A stretch of 64,000 bases of DNA from Streptomyces kurssanovii (GCF_014649695.1 NZ_BMTN01000003.1:372001-436000), one strand, 5' to 3'. Shown: positions 1-9,317, counted from the stretch's first letter. The notes: generated by a model not told the origin, from the letters alone. Program-made: numbers and translations.

Positions 1-125
1 CGGTGCCGTCGTCGGTGACGACGAGAGCGCCGGGGCGGCATGCGGCCCGGCGGCAGGGTCCACCGGCCGCCGCCTGCGCCCGGTACAGGGGACGGGGCCG
101 GTGGGGGAAACGCCGCGCGCGGCGG

Positions 126-3080
126 CTACTCCCCGCCCTCCACCACCGCATACGCCTCGACCGAGAAGAGTGAGTAGCCGAACTCCGTCGCCCGCTCGTC
201 GCCCTGCACCCGCACGAACCGTGCCCCCTGCGCGTCCATCCGGACCGACTCGCGGCCACCCCTGCCGTCCGTGACCGTCGCCGCGGTGCGCCAGACCTTG
301 CCGTCCCCGGAGACCTGAATGCGGTACCTCGTCGCATAGGCGTCCTGCCAGTGCAGCGTCACCTGGCCGACCCGGGCCGGCCGGGCCAGCTCCACCTGCC
401 ACCACGCGCTCGGTCCGGCCGGGGACGACCAGCGGGTTCCGGCGTCGCCGTCGATCGCGGCGGCGGCCGGGAAGTCGGCTGTCTCGTCGCCGGACGAGGA
501 CGCCGTCGCGCCCGCCTCGCGTGTCAGGTCGCCGCCGCCGGTGGGCGGGAAGGCGCGCACGGTGAGCGTGCGCTCCTGTCCGGCGAAGGACAGCGGCACC
601 CGGTACTCGCCCGCGGGGGTGTCCTCGGGGACGGTCACCTCGACCGGCACCGTGGTGCGCACGCCGCGTGGCACGGTGGTCTGCTTCGGGACGGTCACCT
701 TGATGCCCGCCGGCGCCTTCGCGGTGAGCGCGCCGCGCACCTCGCCGGGGCGCTGCGCGGTCAGCCGGACGTCGGCGCGCTGCGGCCTGCCGCCGATCTC
801 GGCGCTGGTCGTCTCGCGTACGAGGTCGAGGCCCGCCGCGGGTTCGTCCGCGAACCAGGGCACCAGGGAGCGTACGGCCGGGCTGTCGCCGCCGCCGGTC
901 GTGACGCGTACGGCGTCCACCCGCAGTCCCGCCGCGTCGGCCTGGGTCCAGCCACCCGCGGACAGCGGGCCCAGTCGGCGCCAGCCCTCGCCGGGGACGT
1001 GCACCTCGAGCCGGCCGGCGGACTCGGCGGAGCGCGGCGAGCCGTTCGCCGGAGCTGTCATCGCGGTCACGGCCGTGAGGGGCCGGGGCCGTGCCAGCCG
1101 CACGACGTCCTGGCCGGGCCGGCCGGCCGAGGCCTGGTCGGCTCCCGTCCAGGCGCGTGACTCCTTCACGGCCCGGTCCAGGAAGGGCGTGAGGACACCC
1201 TTGCCGACCGTGGCCCGGCTCGCGGCCACGTCCGTGCGCAGCGGCTCGAGCGCCAGTGAGGCGCGCCACGCGGCCTCGCCGTCGCCTCGGCCCTGCGCCT
1301 GGAGCATGTCGACCGCCAGTTCGCCGGCCTTCCCGTACCGGGCCAACTGGTCGAGCCAGGGCCGGACCTCGGGCACGAGCCGGCCGTCGGCGGTGCCCGC
1401 GAGCCGTTCCGGCGCCCGGCGCATCACCGTGAAGGCGGCGCGCAGGGCGGCCGCGGCACGGTCCCTGGCCCGGGTGTCCGCCGTGGTGCGGGAACGCCAG
1501 AACTCGTCCAGCAGCGGCCGCAGGTAGGCCGACTCGTCGTCGGGGTCCAGGATCGAGGACGCGTCGTTCCCCGCGAGGGCGCGCAGCGCCTCACGTGCAC
1601 CGGCGTCGCCGCCGGCCAGGTCGTCGAGCGCGGCCTGCCAGGACTGCTCGGGCCGGTAACCCTTCGGGTTCCAGGCGTAGTCGGCGGCGGTGAACAGCGG
1701 GACGCGGGAGGCGGTGGCCTGTTCCATCGCGTTGGCGAGCAGCGCGGCCGACCCGGTCGCCACGGCCGGCTCACGGCCGGTGTAGGGGCCGAGGAACAGC
1801 CGGTCCTGCGCGTAGTCGTTGACCGGGTAGTTGTCCATGGTGACCAGGGGGTGGCCGAAGGCGTCCCAGGCGCCCGCCAGTTCGCGGCCGGTGATGGTGC
1901 GCGGCACCACGCCGACCCCGGTCCACGCCACCCGTACCGTGCCGTCCAGCTGCTCCGCGAGCGCCCGCCGGTAGTCGGTCCTGCCCTCCTGGTAGAACTC
2001 GGTGGGCATCACGGACAGCTCCGCCCCCAGGTGACGCTCCGCCAGGTGGCGTGCCACCTCGCCCGCGACCCGGGCGTGCGCCTCCGCCGCCGCACGGGGC
2101 CCGGAACCGAAGGTGTCCGCGTCCTTCGAGCAGTGCCATTCGCTGTAGCTGACGTCCTGGAACTGCAGCTGGAACGCCCGGAACCCCAGCGCCCACATCG
2201 CGTCGAGCTTGCGGGTCAGCGCCCTCACGTCGGCCTCGTCGGCCAGGCACATCGACTGGGCGGGCGCGACGGCCCAGGCCAGGGTGACGTGGTTGCGCCG
2301 TGCCCGCTCCGCCAGTTCACGCAGCTCCGCACGCTGGGCGGCCGGATACGGGTCGCGCCAGCGGGTCTGCCGGAAGGGGTCGTCGCCGGGGGCGTAGAGA
2401 TAGCGGTTCTGCTTCGTGCGCCCCATGAAGTCGAGCTGCGCCAGGCGCTGCTCACGGTCCCAGGGGCGTCCGTAGAAGCCCTCCGTCGTGCCGCGCACGG
2501 CGGTTCCCGGCCAGTCGCGCACGACGACTCCGGCGACCGTTCCCCCGTCGACGAGTTGGCGCAGGGTCTGCACGCCGTGGAAGAGGCCGTCCTCGCCGAC
2601 GCCGTCGAGGGCGACCGTGTCACGGTCGGCGACCCGGCCCACGGCGAGCCGGTAGCCCCCGGACGGCAGATCGGTACGCTCCGGCGCGCGCAGGGCGCGC
2701 AGCGCCGACAGGGCGCCGCCGCCCCCGAGGTGGACCACGGGCCCACGGCCGGGCAGCCGTGTGTGCAGGGTGCGGACGCCGGACTCGCGGAGCAACTCCT
2801 CGACGAGCTCGACCGCGTACGGGTCGGCGGACGAGTTCGCGACGAGCGTCACCTCGTCGCCCAGCCGGACGGCCTCTCCCCGGGCGCGCAGGGACTGCGG
2901 GCGCGGCCACACGGAAGGGGTCGCGGCGGTGTCCTTGGGGTCCTGCGCGGTACCGGCGGGGGAGCCGGGCTCCTGCGGTTGCGCTGTCGCGCCGTGCGCG
3001 GTTCCCGCACCGCCGAGCAGACCACCCATGACGGCGACCGCGACGGCTGCCGCGGTACGTCTCCTGGCCCCGAGCCGCAC
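126..3080 (-). CDS. Secreted GH84-type beta-N-acetylglucosaminidase with C-terminal discoidin domain
   Basis: Probable extracellular glycoside hydrolase acting on N-acetylglucosamine-containing glycans. I place the start at a GTG six nt after a GAGGGGAGA ribosome binding site; an ATG 30 nt upstream is the alternative. The product (984 aa) begins with an Arg-rich Sec-type signal peptide (RRRTAAAVAVAV, cleavage near AHG-AT). A GH20b-like accessory domain (about 55-190) precedes a GH84-like barrel with EGFYGRPW (200-207) and YLYAPGDDP (near 230), typical of the O-GlcNAcase/hyaluronidase-like family. A helical region follows, then an F5/8 type C (discoidin, carbohydrate-binding) module over roughly the last 140 residues. 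Oddity: the family's catalytic Asp-Asp pair aligns with FQDV (307-310), so the first Asp appears to be Gln. It stands alone, read leftward. Family assignment is fairly sure; the substrate is not known. Confidence 0.85.
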   Translation of the reverse strand: MRLGARRRTAAAVAVAVMGGLLGGAGTAHGATAQPQEPGSPAGTAQDPKDTAATPSVWPRPQSLRARGEAVRLGDEVTLVANSSADPYAVELVEELLRESGVRTLHTRLPGRGPVVHLGGGGALSALRALRAPERTDLPSGGYRLAVGRVADRDTVALDGVGEDGLFHGVQTLRQLVDGGTVAGVVVRDWPGTAVRGTTEGFYGRPWDREQRLAQLDFMGRTKQNRYLYAPGDDPFRQTRWRDPYPAAQRAELRELAERARRNHVTLAWAVAPAQSMCLADEADVRALTRKLDAMWALGFRAFQLQFQDVSYSEWHCSKDADTFGSGPRAAAEAHARVAGEVARHLAERHLGAELSVMPTEFYQEGRTDYRRALAEQLDGTVRVAWTGVGVVPRTITGRELAGAWDAFGHPLVTMDNYPVNDYAQDRLFLGPYTGREPAVATGSAALLANAMEQATASRVPLFTAADYAWNPKGYRPEQSWQAALDDLAGGDAGAREALRALAGNDASSILDPDDESAYLRPLLDEFWRSRTTADTRARDRAAAALRAAFTVMRRAPERLAGTADGRLVPEVRPWLDQLARYGKAGELAVDMLQAQGRGDGEAAWRASLALEPLRTDVAASRATVGKGVLTPFLDRAVKESRAWTGADQASAGRPGQDVVRLARPRPLTAVTAMTAPANGSPRSAESAGRLEVHVPGEGWRRLGPLSAGGWTQADAAGLRVDAVRVTTGGGDSPAVRSLVPWFADEPAAGLDLVRETTSAEIGGRPQRADVRLTAQRPGEVRGALTAKAPAGIKVTVPKQTTVPRGVRTTVPVEVTVPEDTPAGEYRVPLSFAGQERTLTVRAFPPTGGGDLTREAGATASSSGDETADFPAAAAIDGDAGTRWSSPAGPSAWWQVELARPARVGQVTLHWQDAYATRYRIQVSGDGKVWRTAATVTDGRGGRESVRMDAQGARFVRVQGDERATEFGYSLFSVEAYAVVEGGE

Positions 3081-3315
3081 GGCTGTCTCCCCTCGTCCGA
3101 CCCCTGCCATCCCGGTCGGTTCGAGCCCACCACCACCACCGTCGGAGTGTCAATGTGCGTGGCCGTTGTGCGCCTTTTGCCCGGCGTGGTGAATGATCGG
3201 GGCAAGTGACAAAGGGGGAACGGAATGTGACACGGAACACGTTGACCGAACGGGCACGTCTGCCGTTGCGCGCGCTGGGTAGGGCTGCTGTGACCCCTCA
3301 CGTCCCATTGGAGTG

Positions 3316-3603
3316 ATGACCGTGGCCGCATCCGCGCACCTGCTGCTCTCCGCCTTGTCCAAACAGGTCCCGGGCCGGTTTCCGGGACCGTCGAAACCGG
3401 CCCCGACCGCCTGCCCGCTCGCCCACGAGGCCCAGCTGACCGGTGAGCCGCCGCTCGCCTACGACGTCCCCCTCACCAGCGAGCCGCCGCTCGCTCACGC
3501 CGCCCCGCTCACCAGCGAGCCACCGCTCGCCGACATCGCGCCCCTGACGAGCGAGCCGACCGCCCACGGCACGGCGGGCGGTACGGAGTCGCCGGGGGTC
3601 TGA
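3316..3603 (+). CDS. Possible small protein with 12-residue tandem repeats upstream of malQ
   Basis: A 95-codon frame that ends 10 nt before the malQ start; its stop codon overlaps the malQ ribosome binding site, as in a translationally coupled leader or small operon gene. The middle of the product consists of about 3.5 copies of a 12-residue unit of the type LTSEPPLAxxAP. No domain, signal peptide or cysteine is recognised. The ribosome binding site in front of its ATG is poor (GGAG only two nt away), so it may not be translated as drawn. It could be a small hypothetical protein, a leader peptide, or simply a repetitive untranslated leader of malQ. Confidence 0.3.
   Translation: MTVAASAHLLLSALSKQVPGRFPGPSKPAPTACPLAHEAQLTGEPPLAYDVPLTSEPPLAHAAPLTSEPPLADIAPLTSEPTAHGTAGGTESPGV
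3435..3563 (+). repeat. 36-bp tandem repeat, about 3.5 copies
   Basis: Three consecutive 36-bp units begin at 3435, 3471 and 3507 and a partial fourth begins at 3543. Each starts CTSACSRGYGAGCC and carries a CCGCTCGC core; the phase is kept at a multiple of three, so the units translate as 12-residue repeats. Confidence 0.8.
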
Positions 3604-3613
3604 AGGAGTCCGC

Positions 3614-5818
3614 ATGGGCCTTGCCCGGCTCGCCGAGCTGCACGGAGTCGCCACCACCTTCTCGCCAGCCAAGGGCGTCACCGTCGCAGTCCCGGACGCC
3701 ACCGTCGTGGCCGTACTCGCCGCGCTGGACGTCGACGCGTCCACGCCGGAGGCGGTACGCGCCGCGCTGGACCGCGCAGAGCGGGCCGCGGCGAGCCGGC
3801 TGCTGCCCCGCACGGTGGTCGTATGGCAAGGCACCGACGGCGAGCGGGCCGGTGTCCCGCCGGCCCTGACCGCCCTCCCCGCCGGCACGACCCTCCGGGT
3901 GACCACGGAAGAGGGCCGCGAGCTCAGCTGGACCACCCCGCGGAACACGGACGCACAGACCGTGGCGGCGGGGACCGCGGGCGGCGGCACTCCGCGAGGC
4001 ACCGGCCCGGCCCCCGCGCACGGCGCCAGAGGCCCGGAGGGTGCCGCCCGGGTCTGGCAACAACTGCCGCCCGGTGTGCACCGGCTGCGCGCCGTCGCGC
4101 CGGACGGCCGCGGCACCGACGCCGGCCTGGTCGTCGCTCCGGCGCGGGTGCCCGGCCCGGACGGGCGCTCCCACGGCTTCCTCGTCCAGCTCTACTCCCT
4201 GCTCTCGGCGCGTTCCTGGGGGATGGGCGACCTCGGTGACCTTGCCGAGCTGGCCACTTGGTCGGGACGGTCGCTCGGCGCGTCCTTCGTCCAGGTGAAT
4301 CCGTTGCACGCCGCCGTACCGGGCGCCCCCACCGACCCCTCCCCGTACCGCCCTTCCTCCCGTCGCTTCCCCGACCCCGTCCACCTGCGCATCGAGGACG
4401 TGCCCGAGTACGCGTACGCGAACCCGGCGGACCGGCGGCGGCTGGAGGAGCTGCGCGACCGGGCGGCGGAGCTTCGTGAATCGGTGCTCGACAAAGGCGC
4501 GTTGATCGACCGGGACGCCGTCTGGGAGCTCAAGGCCCAGGCGTTGGAAATCATCCACGGCATCCCCCTCGGCCCCGGACGCCGCGCCGCCTACGTCGAC
4601 TTCGTCGCGGAACAGGGCCAGGCGCTGGAGGACCACGCCACCTGGTGCGCCCTCGCCGAGGTGTACGGCTCCGAGTGGCACGACTGGCCCGCCGCGCTGC
4701 GCGACCCCCGCTCGCCGCAGACGGCCGAGGCCAGAGCCGCTCTGGCCGACCGGGTCGACTTCCACAACCGGCTGGTCTGGCTGACCGACGAGCAGCTGGC
4801 CGCCGCGGGACGCGCTGCCCGTGAGGCCGGCATGAAGGCCGGGATCGTCCACGACCTCGCGGTCGGCGTGCACCCGGGCGGGGCCGACGCCTGGGCGCAG
4901 CAGGACTCCTTCGCCGCCGGGATGTCGGTCGGCGCCCCGCCGGACGCGTTCAACGCGCACGGTCAGGACTGGGGGCTGCCGCCGTGGCGGCCTGACGCGC
5001 TGGCCGCGTCCGGCTACGCCCCGTACCGCGGGCTGCTGCGGGGCATCCTGCGCAACGCGGGCGCGCTCCGCATCGACCATGTGATGGGCCTGTTCCGGCT
5101 CTGGTGGGTGCCGGTCGGCAGCCCTCCCACCGAAGGCGCCTACGTCCGCTACGACGCGGAGGCCATGCTCGCCGTGCTTGTCCTCGAGGCGCACCGGGCG
5201 GGCGCCGTCGTCATAGGAGAAGACCTCGGCACGGTCGAGCCCGGAGTCCGGGAGGCCCTTTCCCGCCGCGGTGTGCTCGGCACCTCCGTGCTCTGGTTCG
5301 AACGGGACTGGGCCGGTGACGGACGCCCGCTGCCGCCCGCGAGGTGGCGCGAAGGCTGCGTCGCCACCGCCACCACCCACGACCTGCCGTCCACGGCGGC
5401 CCGGCTCACCGGCGGCCATGTGGAACTGCGCCACCGGCTCGGTCTGCTGGCCCGCCCCTTGGAGGAGGAGCGCACGGAGGAGACGGCCGACGTCACCGAG
5501 TGGCTCGGCCTGCTCGGCGAACTCGGCCTGCTGCCGGAGGGCCCCGGCGACGAGGAGGGTGCCATCCGGGCCGTCTACCGCTATCTGCTGCGTACCCCGG
5601 CGCGGATGGTGGGGATCTGGCTCCCGGACGCGGTGGGCGACCGGCGCCCGCAGAACCTGCCGGGGACGTGGGACCAGTACCCGAACTGGCGCCTGCCCGT
5701 CTCGGACGCCGAGGGGCGCCCCATGAGCCTGGAGGAGCTGGCCGCCTCACCCAGGCTGCACCGTCTGCTGGAGGTCTTCGCTGCCCGTACGGCACCCCCG
5801 GACGCGCGGCCGTCGTAG
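3614..5818 (+). CDS. malQ: 4-alpha-glucanotransferase (amylomaltase, GH77)
   Basis: Cytoplasmic amylomaltase that transfers alpha-1,4-glucan segments between malto-oligosaccharides, releasing glucose, in maltose and glycogen metabolism. The 734-residue product has the actinobacterial N-terminal extension (about 1-170) before the GH77 barrel. Visible signatures are SARSWGMGDLGDL (near 195) and SPYRPSSRRF, the nucleophile motif RIDHVMGLFRLWW, the acid/base motif VIGEDLGTVEP, and the transition-state motif THDLPSTA. The ATG is preceded by AAGGAG at 7-8 nt spacing, which overlaps the stop of the small repeat ORF upstream. Family length is typically 650-730 aa, so the gene is complete. No maltose transport genes are adjacent. 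Confidence 0.96.
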   Translation: MGLARLAELHGVATTFSPAKGVTVAVPDATVVAVLAALDVDASTPEAVRAALDRAERAAASRLLPRTVVVWQGTDGERAGVPPALTALPAGTTLRVTTEEGRELSWTTPRNTDAQTVAAGTAGGGTPRGTGPAPAHGARGPEGAARVWQQLPPGVHRLRAVAPDGRGTDAGLVVAPARVPGPDGRSHGFLVQLYSLLSARSWGMGDLGDLAELATWSGRSLGASFVQVNPLHAAVPGAPTDPSPYRPSSRRFPDPVHLRIEDVPEYAYANPADRRRLEELRDRAAELRESVLDKGALIDRDAVWELKAQALEIIHGIPLGPGRRAAYVDFVAEQGQALEDHATWCALAEVYGSEWHDWPAALRDPRSPQTAEARAALADRVDFHNRLVWLTDEQLAAAGRAAREAGMKAGIVHDLAVGVHPGGADAWAQQDSFAAGMSVGAPPDAFNAHGQDWGLPPWRPDALAASGYAPYRGLLRGILRNAGALRIDHVMGLFRLWWVPVGSPPTEGAYVRYDAEAMLAVLVLEAHRAGAVVIGEDLGTVEPGVREALSRRGVLGTSVLWFERDWAGDGRPLPPARWREGCVATATTHDLPSTAARLTGGHVELRHRLGLLARPLEEERTEETADVTEWLGLLGELGLLPEGPGDEEGAIRAVYRYLLRTPARMVGIWLPDAVGDRRPQNLPGTWDQYPNWRLPVSDAEGRPMSLEELAASPRLHRLLEVFAARTAPPDARPS

Positions 5819-5839
5819 CCGTTCGCTACGTTGGGCACC

Positions 5840-6070
5840 GTGGACAAGAAGAACGCCTTGCGCGCCGGCGCCGTAGCGGCCGGTACGACGCTGATGATGC
5901 TGCTCATGTCGTCCCCCGCGCTTGCGCTCACCCCGGACGACGGCGACGACCCGGGTCCGGGCCTGAGCGTGGCCGAGACCCTCGGCCTGTACGTGGTGGC
6001 ACCGCTCGCCCTCTTCGCGGTGATCGCCGGTCTGGTCATGGTGCTCGACAAGTCCAAGAAGCAGAGCTGA
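5840..6070 (+). CDS. Small exported or membrane protein of unknown function
   Basis: A 76-residue product from a GTG start 21 nt after malQ. It has a hydrophobic signal-like segment (residues 9-30, ending in a possible ALA-L cleavage site), a short acidic linker (DDGDDPGPG) and a C-terminal transmembrane helix followed by a KSKKQS tail. This is a bitopic small membrane protein of the kind common in Streptomyces. A strong hairpin terminator follows, so it probably shares a transcript with malQ. The function is unknown; a TTG nine nt upstream is an alternative start. Confidence 0.65.
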   Translation: MDKKNALRAGAVAAGTTLMMLLMSSPALALTPDDGDDPGPGLSVAETLGLYVVAPLALFAVIAGLVMVLDKSKKQS

Positions 6071-6090
6071 CACACGACTGATCCGGTCCG

Positions 6091-6125
6091 AAGGCGCCCG
6101 GTGTGCGACGCACCCGGGCGCCTTT
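6091..6125 (+). terminator. Rho-independent terminator after the small membrane protein
   Basis: Inverted repeat AAGGCGCCCGG...CCGGGCGCCTT with a short loop, followed by TTTG on the plus strand. It closes the malQ region. Confidence 0.75.
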
Positions 6126-6263
6126 GCCGTACCCGGACACCGGCGAACCGTTCAGATCTGCTTCAAAGAACCGTCGAAAACTTTCGATGGACCTGATGTT
6201 TCCTCGCGTGTGACCGTTGGTCCACATGCCGGCGAGGCCCACTGAGGGCGGAGGAGACACAGG

Positions 6264-7241
6264 ATGACCGTGACGCCAGAGGTCCGGCCAGGAGCGGACA
6301 CGCAGGACCGGACGAGGCCTGCGGACGGGGGCGTCGGCCGCGGGAGGGCGGCCCCGTGGTCGCGCGGCGCCATGGCCCCCGGCCTGCTGCTCGCCGCCGT
6401 CGCGACCGTCGTCTGGTCGGGCAGCTTCGTCACGTCCCGCGCTCTGCACGACTCCGTGCCTCCGGTCCAGGCCGCGTTCTGGCGCTGGGTCGTCGCGATC
6501 GCCGCCGTCGCCCCGTTCGCGCTGCGGCAGACCTGGCGGCAGCGGGCGCTCGTCCGCCGCCACCTCGGATTCCTGACCGTCGCCGCACTCCTCGGCGTCA
6601 CCGTCTACAACACCCTCGTCAACCAGGCCGGACTCACCACCTCCGCGGCCAACATGGGCATGATCATGGCCGCCTCACCCGTACTGATGGCGCTGTACGA
6701 GCGGCTGTCGGGCGCCCGGCTCGGCTCCCGCCGCGTCTTCGGGACGGCCGTCGCCTGCTGCGGTGTCCTGCTGCTCGTCGGCGACGGGGCGCTGTCGTTC
6801 CGCTTCGCACCGGGGGACCTGTGGATGTTCGCCGCGGCGCTCAGCTTCGCCTCGTACAGCGCCCTGCTGCGCCGCCGTCCGGACGGTCTCGGGGGACCCG
6901 TGCTGTTGTTCACCACGTTCGTGCTCGGAGCGCTGATGCTGCTGCCGGCGCATCTGATCAGCCTCGTCGTGCAGGGCGGCTTCGAGCCGTCGGCCGGCAC
7001 CGTCGGTCCGCTCGTCTACGTCGGCGTCTTCTCCTCGGCCGTCGCCTTCTTCGCCTGGAACAGGGCGATCGCGCTCATCGGGACGGCCAGGGCCGGAGTC
7101 GTCTACTACCTGCAACCGGTGTGTGTGGCGCTGCTCTCCTACGTACTGCTGGGCGAGACGATGGGGAGCGCGCAGGTCGTGTGCATGGCGCTGATCCTCG
7201 GCGGGGTGGCCCTCGCCGCCGCCGCGAGGCCCGCCCGATAG
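6264..7241 (+). CDS. EamA/DMT-superfamily transporter
   Basis: Predicted inner-membrane exporter of the drug/metabolite transporter superfamily. The 325-residue product has a polar N-terminal tail of about 35 residues, then ten hydrophobic segments that form two EamA repeats (about 38-170 and 185-320). Typical landmarks are VVWSGSFVTSR in TM1, QAAFWRW, and LQPVCVALLSYVLLGE near the C-terminus. The ATG has a GGAGG ribosome binding site 9 nt upstream. A LysR regulator begins one base after its stop, so the two are probably co-transcribed and the regulator may respond to the exported solute. The substrate cannot be read from sequence. Confidence 0.9.
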   Translation: MTVTPEVRPGADTQDRTRPADGGVGRGRAAPWSRGAMAPGLLLAAVATVVWSGSFVTSRALHDSVPPVQAAFWRWVVAIAAVAPFALRQTWRQRALVRRHLGFLTVAALLGVTVYNTLVNQAGLTTSAANMGMIMAASPVLMALYERLSGARLGSRRVFGTAVACCGVLLLVGDGALSFRFAPGDLWMFAAALSFASYSALLRRRPDGLGGPVLLFTTFVLGALMLLPAHLISLVVQGGFEPSAGTVGPLVYVGVFSSAVAFFAWNRAIALIGTARAGVVYYLQPVCVALLSYVLLGETMGSAQVVCMALILGGVALAAAARPAR

Positions 7242-7242
7242 C

Positions 7243-8157
7243 GTGCGGTGCGTGATCGACTGGGACATCAAGAAGCTCCGGATCCTGCGTGCTCTCGGCG
7301 AGCGCGGGACGGTGACGGCCACCGCCGAGGCGCTGTCGATGACCCCCTCGGCCGTGTCGCAGCAGCTGTCGAACCTGGCCAGGCAGCTCGGTGTGCCGCT
7401 GCTGGAGGCGCAGGGGCGGCGGGTGCGGCTGACCGACGCGGCGCATCTGGTCCTGCGGCACGCGGAGGCGGTGTTCGCGCGGCTGGAGCGGGCGGAGGCG
7501 GAGCTGACCCACTACCTGCGGGGCGAGGTGGGGGTGGTGCGGGTCGGGGCGTTCGCGACGGCCGTGCCGGCCCTCGTCGTCCCCGCGGTGCGGCGGCTGC
7601 GGACCGGCCACCCGGGCCTCGACGTCCGCATCAGGGAGGCCGAGGCGTCCGAGGCGTACGAACTCCTCTCCTCGGGCCGGGTCGACCTGGCCCTGTCCCT
7701 CGCGGCGCACGCGCCCACGGCCCGCGACCCGCGGTTCGCGCTGGTGCCGCTGCTCGCCGACCCGTTGGACGTGGCACTGCCGGCCGGTCATCCGCTGGCC
7801 CTGTCGGAGGATCTGCGGCTGGCGGACCTGTCGGGCGAGCCATGGATCTTCGGCGGCAGCGGTCCGTGGTCCGAGATCACGCTCGCGGCGTGCGAGGCGG
7901 CGGGCTTCGTGCCGGAACAGGCGCACTCCGCGGCCGGCTGGCCGGCGATCCTCGCGATGGTCGAGGCGGGACTGGGCGTGGCGCTGGTGCCCCGGATGGC
8001 GGCCGAGCGGCGGGACGGCGTGCTGATGCGTCCCCTCGGGACGGACCGGCCCCGCCGCCATGTGCTGGCGGCGGTCCGGCGCGGCTCCGAATCGGCGCCG
8101 GGAGTGGCCCGGGTGCTGGACGCCCTGCGGGAGGTCGCGTCGAAGCGGACGGAGTGA
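7243..8157 (+). CDS. LysR-family transcriptional regulator
   Basis: DNA-binding regulator of 304 residues (301 if the GTG at 7252 is the true start). The N-terminal winged helix-turn-helix covers about residues 8-66, with GTVTATAEALSMTPSAVSQQLSNLARQLG as its recognition region, followed by a LysR-type substrate-binding domain from about 90 to the end. It starts one base after the DMT transporter stop, which implies translational coupling, so it most likely controls that transporter and itself. Effector unknown. Confidence 0.92.
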   Translation: MRCVIDWDIKKLRILRALGERGTVTATAEALSMTPSAVSQQLSNLARQLGVPLLEAQGRRVRLTDAAHLVLRHAEAVFARLERAEAELTHYLRGEVGVVRVGAFATAVPALVVPAVRRLRTGHPGLDVRIREAEASEAYELLSSGRVDLALSLAAHAPTARDPRFALVPLLADPLDVALPAGHPLALSEDLRLADLSGEPWIFGGSGPWSEITLAACEAAGFVPEQAHSAAGWPAILAMVEAGLGVALVPRMAAERRDGVLMRPLGTDRPRRHVLAAVRRGSESAPGVARVLDALREVASKRTE

Positions 8158-8175
8158 CGCCGCATCCGTTCCCTC

Positions 8176-8205
8176 ATCAGGCCTGATCCGAAGATCCGGC
8201 CTGAT
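8176..8205. terminator. Hairpin between convergent genes
   Basis: Arms ATCAGGCCTGAT and ATCCGGCCTGAT pair with one mismatch around a 6-nt loop, between the LysR stop and the terpene synthase stop. It can serve both convergent transcripts. Confidence 0.5.
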
Positions 8206-8219
8206 CGGAAGGGAAGTGC

Positions 8220-9317
8220 CTAGGCGGAACGCTGGGCCGGCACCTGCCTGCGGACGGGCCGCGCGTCCTCGGCGAGGAGGCCCCACCACCAGGAGACCGC
8301 GGGGATGTCCAGCGGCTCGGCACTGTCGTCGGTCGGGACGTCGGTGAACACCGACGGCATGTTCGCCGGGTCGTCCGGCGTCGTGTAGCGGACCGAGCTG
8401 ATGCCCCAGTCCTGAGCGCCGCGAATGAAGCAGCGCAGGCTGTGGAGGTATTGCCGCAGCTGAGGGCTGCCCTGCTCGGCCAGCTGCTCGCTGACGGTCG
8501 TGAACAGGCACATCACCCGGTCCCGCTGGGAGATCGCCGCGTCCAGGGCCTGAGCGGGGGTCAGGCCGCGTTCCTGCTCGAGCACGCGCAGGGCGTTGAG
8601 GTAGTAGCCGGAGCCTCTGCGCTCCTTGTGGTACGAGAAGATGTCGTTGTCCCAGGTGATGATGAACGACGCCATCTCAGCCACGGCCCGTACCGCGGTC
8701 CGGTCCCTTTCGTACGGCTGGAGTTCGTAGCCGTGCCCCATCTCCAGCATCGGCAGCACCACCGACGTCGCGCCGTCGTAGAGGCGCATCAGCGTGTAGT
8801 CGTTGAGGTCCGGGACCGTGCCCGCGCGCCGGTGGGCGGCTTCCCACACGACGGAGAAGAAGTACTCACGCAGGGCGTCGACCCACCGGGCCGTCTGGCC
8901 GGCCGTGCCGAAGCGGTCCACACGCATGCGCAGGTCCCGCAGGCCCGCCGCCAGTGGATCGTCCTGCATCATCGGGGCTTCGGGGTTCTGCGCCACGCGT
9001 ATCAGGCGGTGCAGGAGTCCGGCCAGGTCGCCCGGCCGGTGGCCGAGTTCCCCCTCCTCGCAGTGGCCGTCGTCGACGCCGAAGAGCCAGAGGATGAAGT
9101 CCGCGAGCAGCGAGACGACCTCTTCGCGGCCCTCGGGGAGGATGCGGGCGGAGAACGTACCGATGTCCTGGGTGACGAGTTTGCCGCGCAGTTCCTCCGA
9201 CCCGATGCGGAAGGTTTCCGCCCAGGCCGCTGTCTGGACGTCGATGTCGGCGTGCTTCGGATGGATCGCTTGTCGGATCGGAGAGAAGAGCGGCGGAACG
9301 GTCAGCTCGGGCTCCAC
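8220..9317 (-). CDS. Class I sesquiterpene cyclase, probable selina-4(15),7(11)-diene synthase
   Basis: Cyclises farnesyl diphosphate to a sesquiterpene hydrocarbon. Starting from the GTG at 9317 (AGAGG upstream), the 365-residue product has every element of a bacterial terpene synthase: Asp-rich motif DDGHCEE (82-88), pyrophosphate sensor R178 with linker D181 and effector G182, the NSE triad N224-S228-E232 (the sensor lies exactly 46 residues before it), and the R310-Y311 pair. From memory, these numbers are those of the structurally characterised selinadiene synthase of S. pristinaespiralis, which supports both the start and the product. A longer frame to 9383 is possible. It lies downstream of, and in the same direction as, the conservon cvnABCD; no P450 or prenyl transferase is adjacent. 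Family certain; exact product likely but inferred. Confidence 0.9.
   Translation of the reverse strand: MEPELTVPPLFSPIRQAIHPKHADIDVQTAAWAETFRIGSEELRGKLVTQDIGTFSARILPEGREEVVSLLADFILWLFGVDDGHCEEGELGHRPGDLAGLLHRLIRVAQNPEAPMMQDDPLAAGLRDLRMRVDRFGTAGQTARWVDALREYFFSVVWEAAHRRAGTVPDLNDYTLMRLYDGATSVVLPMLEMGHGYELQPYERDRTAVRAVAEMASFIITWDNDIFSYHKERRGSGYYLNALRVLEQERGLTPAQALDAAISQRDRVMCLFTTVSEQLAEQGSPQLRQYLHSLRCFIRGAQDWGISSVRYTTPDDPANMPSVFTDVPTDDSAEPLDIPAVSWWWGLLAEDARPVRRQVPAQRSA

Noticed and set aside
1-125. Possible end of another gene at the left edge
   Set aside because: No frame with recognisable coding content; treated as intergenic.
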